A DNA stretch of 64,000 nt from Lunularia cruciata (Eukaryota > Streptophyta > Marchantiopsida > Lunulariales > Lunulariaceae): NCBI GenBank assembly GCA_948567375.1, contig OX419761.1, positions 932,501 to 996,500 on the forward strand. Reading direction: 5' to 3'. Made by a program: the position numbers and the translations under genes. Below the pieces are notes generated by a model. The model saw only the letters and a program-made list of their open reading frames with translations, did not search any database and was not told where the DNA came from. This document shows, piece after piece, positions 54,584 to 63,063 of this stretch (position 1 is its first letter; each line of letters opens with the position of its first letter).

Positions 54584-55645
54584 CCTCTCCTTGAGCTCTA
54601 CAAAAGCTCTCTCCTGCTCATCTCCCCAACACCACTCCTATGTAAGCTTGGTCAGCTTCGTCAAGGCCTTGGCAATGGCACTAAATCCTCTAACATAGTA
54701 GCAATAGAAGTTTGCCAACCCAAGGAATGCTCGCACTCTACTCACATCCGTAGGCCAAGAAATACGTGCAATAGCCTCCACCTTGGTCTGCTGAACACCA
54801 AGTCCTCCGAGGTAGATAGTGTGACCCAAATACTCAACCTGCTCGTGGAAGAACCTACACTTTCTAGGATGTAATTTGAGTCCATGAGATCTCAACCTCT
54901 CAAACACCTCCAACAACTGTCTCTCATGCTCCTCCACAGTAGTGCTATAAACCAAAATGTCATCAATATAGCACCGAGCAAAATCCAATCCAACTAGGAT
55001 CCTATCCATGACCCTCTAAAACTCAATAGGAGCATTCTTTAACCCAAATGGTAAGAACCTCCATTGATATAACACATCCTTGCCGTGAGGATCAATAGCC
55101 CCAAATGTTGTCTTGGACTTATCCTCCTCCCTGATCGGCAACTGATGATATCCCGCTCAAAGATCCAAAGTACTGAAGACCTTTGCATGCCCATTTGCAT
55201 CAAAAATCTCCTCCGGTGTAGACATGGCATACCGATCAGCCCTGGTCTGTTGGTTGATAGGATGGTAATCTCCACACATCCGCTTATCTGTATAGTTGCC
55301 ATGCATATCCTTCTTGGTTGGCATCACTGTCGCTGATGCATACTCTCCATGTGAAATCTCCACCAAACCAGCCTCAAAAAGGTCACTACTCCGGCTCTGA
55401 ATCAATGTCCTCTCCATATCACTATATCGATAAGGACGTTGGAAAACTGGTGTGTCTTTAGTCAGCTCAATCCCTATACCAAGTCCCTTTAGAGCACCTA
55501 AATCCTTCATATTGAAGTCAAAACAACTCGTGTGACTCCTCAAGAACCTCCAAACCCTCCGTCTTTCCTCTCCAGTAAGCTTGGGTCCAAGATTTGGCTC
55601 CCAAGTACCCTCTGTAACTGTAGTAGGAGTGGAAGACGTACTCAT
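54584..55645 (-). pseudogene. MG-1 reverse transcriptase
   Basis: Open pieces 55157-55645 and 54638-55009 on the reverse strand, same frame as the methyltransferase. Landmarks: LTGEERRRVWRFLRSHTSCF, DYHPINQQTRADRYAMSTPE, VFSTLDL-stop-AGYHQLPI, FLPFGLKNAP, RCYIDDILVYS (catalytic Asp pair), YLGHTIYLGG, VRAFLGLANFY. Two or three in-frame stops, each one transition from a sense codon. Confidence 0.85.
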
Positions 55646-55989
55646 TGACTGCTACACTGGGCCCTTGGGAGCAATAGTGTCATGCTCCCAACCACTAGAG
55701 GTCCCAACCTCTATGTGAAAAACTCCCTCCACTCTAGCTGCAAGCTCCACATGTCCTCTAGCTGCATCCCATGTGGACCAAGAGTGTAATCCAAGTAGCC
55801 CACGCTCACCTGGATGGACTCCAAGTAGACCACTCTCCCTAGTAGCTACTGGATGTGTCCCAAGAATACCATGTCCACTCGGTCTATCGCCCCCAGCATG
55901 TGCTTGAATCGTCTCAATAGGCATAGGGCTCACAAGTGTCCGAGTGGTGATGCCTATCAAGCGCATCCTACGCTGCTCTGCCAAGCCAA

Positions 55990-56960
55990 GGTTCACAATC
56001 CAAGTCAAACAGTTCAGGTCTATAGCCTGCCCTAACACCTGATGCCTAGATGCCTCCGACATTGCTGGAATAGTGGTAATATTGGTGCAAAAACCCATCA
56101 CCCACTCTCTCTCATCAGCGTTGGGCTCCACCAACTGCTGTAATTGTGAGTCCCAAACAAGTCCAAGTCCTCCCTCTCAAAAAGCATGAGAGCCTGGGAA
56201 ACTCATGAGTGTGGGAAATGCGGCTCTAAGCTGTCCAACTAGGTTCACCACTACCATAGGTGACCTATCAGCAACTACCACTGTTTGAGACTGATGCCTA
56301 ACATCCAAGATATCATCAACAAGGATGTGGTCAAGTCGCTAAATCCCATCATAAGCACGATGTAGAACCTCTCTGGGTAAGAGGTTTGTCCACCAAAGAT
56401 GAAGACGATGAGCCCGTGATCCCACTCTGGCTACATCTAATAATACAGCAAGTCCCATCCAAGAATAGACCTAATGTGTACTCACCATCACTCTAGTGCA
56501 AGAATCACCTATCAAAGGAACGTTCTCTAAAAGGTAAGCTGGAGAAATAGACTGATGAACCTAGAGATGTCGTAGTATCCGTAACATCTCCCAAAACACA
56601 CCAAAACGAGGATCTTGAAGACCCAAACCATGGCCCACATGGGTATATCCCTGACATGGCCATCCAGAAATCACCAAGTGAATAGGCCCATGTCTCTCTA
56701 GGTCATGCGCCCCCAGTAAGGAAATATCTCCTGGTAGGGCCTTCTAATAACCTCTAACTACTGACATTGGTAATAACTCCGGAGACCGATAGGCCAAGTG
56801 TGCCACATGATGTAGAGAGACTTGCCTAGCAGTCTTATCTCTCTCTACATACAAATACCTCTATACTCATATACCCGCCTATAACACCACAGTCCGGTGC
56901 TGATCCCACCAAACAACTCCAATAGGCATATCCCCTCTACTGGATACTGCAAGCAATGAG
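55990..56960 (-). pseudogene. MG-1 C5 cytosine DNA methyltransferase
   Basis: Reverse-strand motifs in order: motif I LLELFGGISTGL (56890-56925), then after a frameshift YLYVERDKTARQ (motif II), motif IV GPIHLVISGWPCQG with the catalytic Cys (PCQ at 56651-56659), LQDPRFGVFWEMLRILRH, motif VI AYLLENVP (ENV at 56519-56527), motif VIII-like RVGSRAHRLHLWWTNLLP, QSQTVVVADRSPM, and a motif X-like RHQVLGQAIDLNCLTWI. The SRAHRxxxWWTNL form resembles DNMT3/DRM-type enzymes (HRARYFWGNL) more than DNMT1. It would transfer methyl from S-adenosylmethionine to cytosine C5. About five stops, mostly TAG or TAA in place of CAG or TGG-like codons, make it dead. It joins directly to the RT frame. Confidence 0.86.
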
Positions 56961-57107
56961 TGTGGTATCCAGAGGTGTCAAAGCAATCGCCTCTGGAGAC
57001 TCATCCTCACACTCATCTTCTGATGGTACGAAGGCTCCACTCCAAGCATGCTGTACCAACTAATCTGCATGCTGCTGCAATGCCTCCTTTGAACTCCACA
57101 ATAGAAC
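56961..57107 (-). pseudogene. MG-1 acidic segment upstream of the methyltransferase
   Basis: The reverse frame gives GAFVPSEDECEDESPEAIAL with one upstream stop, an acidic stretch with no recognised domain. It shifts frame before motif I of the methyltransferase and is cut by the TG LTR at 57108. Confidence 0.45.
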
Positions 57108-57786
57108 TGTAACACCCATTTGTGCATGTGTGTGGTATTGTGATATTTAGCTTGGTATTACAAGTACTTAAGAGATATTTTTTATATAGAGATAAAGGAT
57201 GGTTCTATATTAGTCATGGTTAGCTAAAGTTAGTCATAGCTAAGATAGATGGGACCTTACTTTAGAGGAAGTAGAAAAGATGAGCACCACTATTTTGGAT
57301 TCTAGTGTGTTGACTTGGTATTATTCCTAGGTGTTTGGCTTTGGGGAAAGAGTTGAGAACTCTTGGGCCCGCAAGCCTTTTTGTTTTGGATTCTTCTTTA
57401 GTCCAAGGATAGCCCATGTGAAGGAATCCTTGCTTTAGTGGTTGGGTCAAGATAAGGGGAATATGCCCATGTGAATGGATATTCCTTTCTACTTTTTGAC
57501 TTTACTTGACTTTTAGTCTAGTAACTTGAGTTACTACGGCAATTAGTAACTTTGGTACATAACTATTTCACAAGTATATAAACAAGGAGTGAGGAGGTAC
57601 TCATCATCCTTTCATTTGCAACTATCTCTCTCTCATTGAGTTCTCTAGTGAGCAATGTCTTGAGTCTTGGAGTGTTAGCCTTGGAGGAGTATGATGGAGT
57701 TGGGGTTCCTTGCCTTCTTAGTCCATGGTGCGCTACCATAATAGCCATCAGAGGTTCATCCTGAGTGAGAGACAGGCCGGCTCACA
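57108..57786 (+). repeat. 5' LTR of TG-1
   Basis: 679 bp, TGTAACACCC to GGCTCACA, followed by the primer-binding site. The 3' partner lies outside the window, so LTR divergence cannot be used for dating. Confidence 0.85.
57575..57582 (+). promoter_or_regulatory. TATA box of the TG-1 LTR
   Basis: TATATAAA in 'caagtatataaacaagg', about 205 bp before the LTR end. Confidence 0.6.
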
Positions 57787-57790
57787 TTTT

Positions 57791-57808
57791 TGGTTCCGTT
57801 GCCGGGAC
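57791..57808 (+). other. Primer-binding site of TG-1
   Basis: TTGGTTCCGTTGCCGGGA, a few bases after the LTR end, close to the tRNA-Asp-complementary site of Athila/Tat elements (two differences in the first half). Confidence 0.75.
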
Positions 57809-58646
57809 CTCTCTAGAAGGCAAGATAATGTTCCGCGTCCAATTCTATATTAGGCAGAAGGAGGCTATGAGAGCTCACTTGGAGAGAACATTAGGAGAGG
57901 AGAGGGCTGAACTTATGTTAGAGAACCAAGATCCATTTGTATACCCTGTAGTTCATTATGATGTCTTTGAGGTGATTTTGTACATCTTGTACACATGAGA
58001 GGAATTGGAGAGATTGTGTGAGGTGGATTGCAGATTTTGGGGATTAAGGTGATTTTGGGCAAAATCTCAAGTTTGAGATCTGGACTTGAGATTTCTACAC
58101 ATGATAGCTTGGGTTATCTTTCAGTTAGCACACTTGAAATTATTGAGAGAGCTTCTATGCGCACTGGGCTAGAATTTTTGAAAGTTGATAGGGTAAAGTG
58201 CTCCCGCAACTGCATGCTCTCTGGAAAATTGTACAGAGTCTGCCATTTCTTCAATTTTTAGTGAATTGTCCTGAAAATTTCCAAGAAAATTCAGTGCATT
58301 GTATCCTACTTGGTGCCTCAAAAATTAGAGAGAGATCATTTTTGCGCAGTGCGTTATGAGTTTTTGAAGTGAGGGGGGTGGTTTTCAGACCAAATCTGAA
58401 ATATGGGTGCTGAATAGAAAGGTGTCTAGGCCAAATGGCTCGATGAAAAGATCTAAAATTTTGCAGGGAGGGACGCCCTAGAGTTTTGATCAAGTGTGGA
58501 AAATTTCAGAGGACTGTGACATATTGGTTGGGAGATTTGAGTGACATTGTGAGGAAGGGTCAATTCTGCAGAGTGGAGATCTCATGCATGAGAAGTTTGA
58601 GATCAACAAAAAGCATGTTTGAGTGTTTAGATTCATCTTTGGGAAC
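57809..58646 (+). other. TG-1 leader without a clear gene
   Basis: About 840 bp between the primer site and the first ORF. Short frames occur (57765-57998, 58028-58261) but none has a motif or a counterpart in the other TG fragment. It probably holds packaging and leader functions. Confidence 0.5.
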
Positions 58647-59120
58647 ATGGAAGGTCATCAAGAGTGGAAATTGAGATTATGCAAGGTTCCCAAAGGGTTT
58701 GAGGTGATTGTAGGGGTGGATTTGAGGAAAAGAGAGTTTACAATAGAATTTGAAGAGAGTGTTGAGAGGATCCAAAAACCTACACCACTTGGAGGAAAGA
58801 GTGAGTCTAAGTGCTTTCTATGTGGAGAGAAGGGACATAAGGCAAGTTCATGTCCATTAACCTTTGAGAGCAAGAGATTGAGGGAAAGGAGAGGCTTACT
58901 TGACTTGGGTTTGCATGTTGGACCTTCTTCACCAAGATTGGGAGGGAGAAGATCTAAGACCAAGGAGTTGTGTGAGGTTTGTGGAGTTGAAGGACTTCCA
59001 AAAGGACATGAGTGTAGTGGAGTAAAAGCACTTTTGGAAACTTTGGTGAAGGATCTTGGAGAGAGTCTTAGTACAGCTACAGAAATACTACCACCTTCAT
59101 CAGCTAGTTCTCAAGATTAG
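58647..59120 (+). CDS. TG-1 pre-gag ORF with two zinc clusters
   Basis: 157 codons from an ATG (MEGHQEWKLRLCKVPKGFEV). A CCHC knuckle CFLCGEKGHKASSC lies at about residues 60-73; a second cluster CEVCGVEGLPKGHEC is near residue 112. The rest is basic then acidic. It lies between the LTR and gag, as the extra ORF1 of some Tat-lineage elements does, and the same ORF precedes gag in the fragment at 11817-12329, so it is a stable family gene. Likely a nucleic-acid-binding accessory protein; not a Gag duplicate, since gag has its own knuckle. Function not known. Confidence 0.7.
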   Translation: MEGHQEWKLRLCKVPKGFEVIVGVDLRKREFTIEFEESVERIQKPTPLGGKSESKCFLCGEKGHKASSCPLTFESKRLRERRGLLDLGLHVGPSSPRLGGRRSKTKELCEVCGVEGLPKGHECSGVKALLETLVKDLGESLSTATEILPPSSASSQD

Positions 59121-59122
59121 TG

Positions 59123-59287
59123 ATGGAGATAATCTTTCAACTTATGGATAAACTATCCATGAGAGTTAGATTGATATGCACTCTAGGATTTGATGTTGCT
59201 ATAGAAATCTTGGAGAAACCTGAACCTTTTGTGTTCCCTAGAGTGGATTATTCTCAGATGGTGTTAGTCATGTATATACTCTATTAG
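59123..59287 (+). CDS. Small ORF between pre-gag ORF and gag
   Basis: 54 codons from ATG (MEIIFQLMDKLSMRVRLICT) to TAG, two bases after the zinc-cluster ORF ends and in a different frame. The matching region of the other TG copy (about 11817-11960, reverse) encodes a similar peptide (MELIFQLIFRISTRVCLICI). Similarity at protein level in two copies hints that it is translated, perhaps as an extension of the preceding ORF by frameshift. Weak. Confidence 0.4.
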   Translation: MEIIFQLMDKLSMRVRLICTLGFDVAIEILEKPEPFVFPRVDYSQMVLVMYILY

Positions 59288-59355
59288 TAATAGAGTGAGA
59301 GAAAAGAAAAGAGAAAAAAAAAATTAAGAGAAAAGAAAGATAGTGAGGGGTTAAG

Positions 59356-62300
59356 ATGGGGAAACTTCCGGTTTTCTTTGGCAAGGATGGAGAAGATGTG
59401 GAGGCCTTTGTGAGAGACTTCAAGAGAGCTTGCATAGGAAACAATGAGAGGAGGAAGAATGAGTGGGCCTCATTATTACCAGATTTCTTTGAGGATGCAG
59501 CACTTACATGGTATGAGTCAGAATACCAAAAGAGAGAGAGGAGAGAGGGGGAAGAGGAGTCTTGGGAGACTTTGACTTCAGCACTCATTGAGAACTTTCT
59601 TCCTGATGAGAGTTATGAGAGATTGATGAGTGAGGTTACATTTCTCAAGCAAGGAGATGGAGAGAAAGTGAGGGTCTATGTGGAAAGAGTGGAAAAGTTG
59701 GAGTCCAGATTTCGCATAGTGTTGAGGAAGGGTGGGGATGATGTGGAGACTACAATGATTGGCATAGGGGCCACGCTCACCAAGAATTTTGTGGGAGGAT
59801 TGAGACCACAAATTAGAAGCAAGGTGAGATATGAGAAACCTTCTTCCAAGGTTGAAGCTATCAAGATCGCAATTCGTATGGAGGAGAGTTTGGAAGGGGA
59901 TGAGAGTGATTTGGTGGTGAAGGAGGTTGTGCATCCTCCTCAAGGCTACAAGTATGGTGGAACTTCTGATACTTTGGTGACAAGGGTTGCACCACAAGTA
60001 GTAGTTGCTCCAATTCTTGCACCTCCACCAAAAGATCCACTCCAAACCATCACAGAACAACTTGCGGATCTCAAGATCAATGTGGTGCAACTATGGGAGA
60101 AGAGAGAGGTGGATCAGAATGTAGGGAGAGGACCTAGGAGTTATGGAAACTATCCATATAGAGGAGGCCAACCAGCCAACAATTTCAATGATAGAAATTG
60201 TTTTGGTTGTGGAGGAAGAGGCCATATCCAAAGGAATTGCCCAAATTCCACTTACCATGGAGGAAGGGGTTATGAGGGAGCCAATAGAGGGAAAGAGGGA
60301 GGTAGTGAAACCCAAGTGGCTCCTAATCCCAACAAAGGTAAGGGGATAGCATCCATAGATGTGGTTGAGAGCAAGTATGAGAAGGGAGAGTGCTCAAACT
60401 CCAAGGGTCTTAATTTGGAGCTTTTTGCACAAGAGAAGAAGAGAGCTTGTTTTGCAGAGGATGTTCACTCTTCTCAAGGATTTACTTCAAGCAAGGATAC
60501 TCCTATGTCTACTAGGAGCACTCGCACCTCAACACCATCAACAACAAAGACTCCAAGGAAGAAGTTGGGGATGGAGGACTTCTTGATCTCAAAGCAACAA
60601 TGGAACTACAATGTGTTGGAGGATGTTGGTAGTCACAAGGCTAACATCACAGTGGGCCAATTAATTGCTTTGAACCCTACCTTGAGAAAGGAGCTTAGAG
60701 GTGGTTTGAGTTCTACAAGGAGCAAAAAGAAGAAGAAGGCAAAAGTTCCAGTATCAATGGGGGTGGTGGATGCCAAGCCAGCACCATGGGAGGCTTGTGA
60801 ATATGCCTCCAAGATTGATGTGAGAGTGAATGGTCACAACATCAAGGATGCATTGGTTGATGGAGGATCAGCAGTGAATGCCATGTCAGAAAGGTTGATG
60901 AAGAAGTTGGGTATGATACCCTCAAGACCTTCAACATTTGTGGTGAGCATGGCAAACAAGCAACAAGTTCGACCAGTAGGGGTGATGGATAAGGTGGTAG
61001 TTTCAGTTATGGGAGTTCAAAATCTCATGACTTTCCAAGTCTTGAAGGATTCAAGCTATGACTTACTTCTTGGGAGGCCATGGTTGAGAGCAGCACGCAC
61101 AACTGATCGATGGCACAAAGGGTACTTGAGGATTGGGCCATCAAACCATAGAGTCACTGTTCCTGTGACTAACACCACCAACACTTCACATTCAGATACC
61201 CCATCTTCTAATTATTGGGAATCAGATTCTGAAGAAGGAGCTTCAGGTGTGGACACAAGCATGGAAGAGGAGACTTCCACGGAGGAAGATGAATCTGAAT
61301 CTGATTCAGATGTGTATCCCTTGTGTGCTATGGATTTTGCACCTAAGCCAGAGGTTTTGAAGGACCCAGATAAATCACCATTGACACTTGAGGAGGTCGA
61401 GAGAAGGTTATCTACCCTCAAGTATGGCCCAAATGTTACCAAGGAGGAGAAGGTGAGATTTGAGGAGATTTTCCGCAAGTTCATCCATGTGTTTGCTTTT
61501 AGTTACAAGGATTTGAAGGAAGTCACCTTGGAGGAGCACAAGATAGAGGTGGAGTCACATGCAAGACCAATCCGCCAAAAGCAACATCGCATTAGCCCAC
61601 CAATATCTTTGGTTGTGAAGGAGGAGATTGATAAGCTCAAGGAGGCTGGATTTATCTTTGAGGTGGAGAATTCAGAATGGGTGTCTCCAATTGTCATTGT
61701 GAAGAAAAAGAATGGCAAGCTTTGGGTATGTGTGGATTACAAGAAGCTTAATGCTGTTACCAAGAAGGACTACTACCCATTGCCATTCATTGATGAGATC
61801 TTGGAGGAGGTTGCAGGTCATGAGAGGTACAGTTTTGGAGATGGTTATAGTGGATATAACCAAATAAAGATTGCACCAGAGCATCAACAACTCACCACAT
61901 TCACCACACCTTGGGGAACTTATGCTTTCAAGGTCATGCCTTTTGGGCTTTGCAATGCTCCAGCCACATTCCAACGGTTCATGAACAAGGTATTTGAACC
62001 TTTCATTGGGAAATTTGTGAGAGATTTCATTGATGACTTTTGTGTCTATGGGAGCAAGGAGGAGCACTTTGAGCACCTAATCAAAGTCTTGCAACGCTTG
62101 GATGAGGCAAATGCATCACTCAACCCAGAGAAGTGCATTTTTGGATGTGAAGAAGGTCTACTTTTGGGGCACATCATCTCCAAGGATGGAATAGCAGTTG
62201 ATCCTGAGAAGGTGAGGAAAATCTCAGACCTTCCATTCCCTTCAAGCTTGACAAAGTTACGCCAATTCTTGGGAATGGTTGGGTACTATAGGAGGTTCAT

Positions 62301-63063
62301 CTTCTCATTTTCCAACAAGGCTTATGCATTGACCATCTACATGAAGAAGGGTGTAGATTACATGGTGATTTTGGAAGACAAGGAGGCTCTCAAAGCTTTT
62401 GAGGAGCTCAAGCAATCCCTTGTTGTAGCTCCAATTCTTGCTAAACCTGATTGGAGTAAGCCTTTCATCCTCTACACTGATGCTTCTAATGTAGCTATAG
62501 GATGCACTCTTAGTCAATTAGACCAAGATGGGCATGATCATCCAATAGCTTATGCTAGTAGGCAGATGGTTTCAGCAGAGAAGAACTACTCTGTCACAGA
62601 GAGAGAAGGGTTGGTAGTGATCTTTGGTCTCAAGAAGTTTAGACACTACTTGATTGGAGGGAAAGCCACAATTGTCACGGATCACAAGGCTTTGAAGTAC
62701 ATCTTCAACAAGCCTAATGTTGAAGGGAGACTAGCAAGGTGGATGATACTCTTGTCTGAGTATGACTACACAATTGAGGATAGGCCAGGAAAGAAACATG
62801 CAAATGCTGATTTGTTATCTAGAGCCTATGATCATGATAGAGATGAGCCAGTAGATGATTCCTTCCCGGATGAGGAGCTCATGACAATCTCAGTCACTCA
62901 AGAGATTCCAATGGAGTACAAGGAGATTGTGGATTTTGTGACAAGAGGTAACTATCCAGAAGGGATGCATGCTAGGGAGAGGAAGGCCCTTGCAGCAAGA
63001 TCTAGACCTTACACAATGGTGGAGGATATTCTTTTTCACCAAGGAGCAGATGGTCTACTTTGA
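59356..63063 (+). CDS. TG-1 Gag-PR-RT-RH polyprotein (premature stop before integrase)
   Basis: 1,235 codons from ATG (MGKLPVFFGKDGED). Gag about 1-330 with retrotransposon-gag core (LTWYESEYQ, LIENFLPDESYERLMSEV) and knuckle CFGCGGRGHIQRNC at 282-295; a Ser/Thr-rich and basic linker; protease about 480-600 with active site VDGGSAVNAM (Asp502) and LLLGRPWLR; RT about 745-980 with FGLCNAPATF and catalytic FIDDF (891-895); RNase H about 1035-1160 with TDASN (Asp1042) and HANADLLSRA. Stop TGA at 63061 is one transition from CGA and integrase continues in the same frame, so this is a fresh nonsense change in an otherwise open gag-pol. Single-frame Gag-Pol. Confidence 0.93.
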   Translation: MGKLPVFFGKDGEDVEAFVRDFKRACIGNNERRKNEWASLLPDFFEDAALTWYESEYQKRERREGEEESWETLTSALIENFLPDESYERLMSEVTFLKQGDGEKVRVYVERVEKLESRFRIVLRKGGDDVETTMIGIGATLTKNFVGGLRPQIRSKVRYEKPSSKVEAIKIAIRMEESLEGDESDLVVKEVVHPPQGYKYGGTSDTLVTRVAPQVVVAPILAPPPKDPLQTITEQLADLKINVVQLWEKREVDQNVGRGPRSYGNYPYRGGQPANNFNDRNCFGCGGRGHIQRNCPNSTYHGGRGYEGANRGKEGGSETQVAPNPNKGKGIASIDVVESKYEKGECSNSKGLNLELFAQEKKRACFAEDVHSSQGFTSSKDTPMSTRSTRTSTPSTTKTPRKKLGMEDFLISKQQWNYNVLEDVGSHKANITVGQLIALNPTLRKELRGGLSSTRSKKKKKAKVPVSMGVVDAKPAPWEACEYASKIDVRVNGHNIKDALVDGGSAVNAMSERLMKKLGMIPSRPSTFVVSMANKQQVRPVGVMDKVVVSVMGVQNLMTFQVLKDSSYDLLLGRPWLRAARTTDRWHKGYLRIGPSNHRVTVPVTNTTNTSHSDTPSSNYWESDSEEGASGVDTSMEEETSTEEDESESDSDVYPLCAMDFAPKPEVLKDPDKSPLTLEEVERRLSTLKYGPNVTKEEKVRFEEIFRKFIHVFAFSYKDLKEVTLEEHKIEVESHARPIRQKQHRISPPISLVVKEEIDKLKEAGFIFEVENSEWVSPIVIVKKKNGKLWVCVDYKKLNAVTKKDYYPLPFIDEILEEVAGHERYSFGDGYSGYNQIKIAPEHQQLTTFTTPWGTYAFKVMPFGLCNAPATFQRFMNKVFEPFIGKFVRDFIDDFCVYGSKEEHFEHLIKVLQRLDEANASLNPEKCIFGCEEGLLLGHIISKDGIAVDPEKVRKISDLPFPSSLTKLRQFLGMVGYYRRFIFSFSNKAYALTIYMKKGVDYMVILEDKEALKAFEELKQSLVVAPILAKPDWSKPFILYTDASNVAIGCTLSQLDQDGHDHPIAYASRQMVSAEKNYSVTEREGLVVIFGLKKFRHYLIGGKATIVTDHKALKYIFNKPNVEGRLARWMILLSEYDYTIEDRPGKKHANADLLSRAYDHDRDEPVDDSFPDEELMTISVTQEIPMEYKEIVDFVTRGNYPEGMHARERKALAARSRPYTMVEDILFHQGADGLL

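Larger units (their letters stand above)
51726..57107 (-). mobile_element. MG-1: gypsy element with DNA methyltransferase and PHD finger
   Basis: Read from high to low: C5 methyltransferase (56960 to about 55990), linker, RT, RNase H, integrase, PHD finger (52568-52702), PPT (52392-52404), 3' LTR. The MTase and RT lie in the same frame and are separated only by stop codons explained by single transitions, so they look like one polyprotein. Gag, protease and the 5' LTR lie beyond the TG insertion at 57108, outside the window. It is inserted in the CV-2 PR-RT linker (left flank GGAT). Many stops: the copy is dead. Confidence 0.85.
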
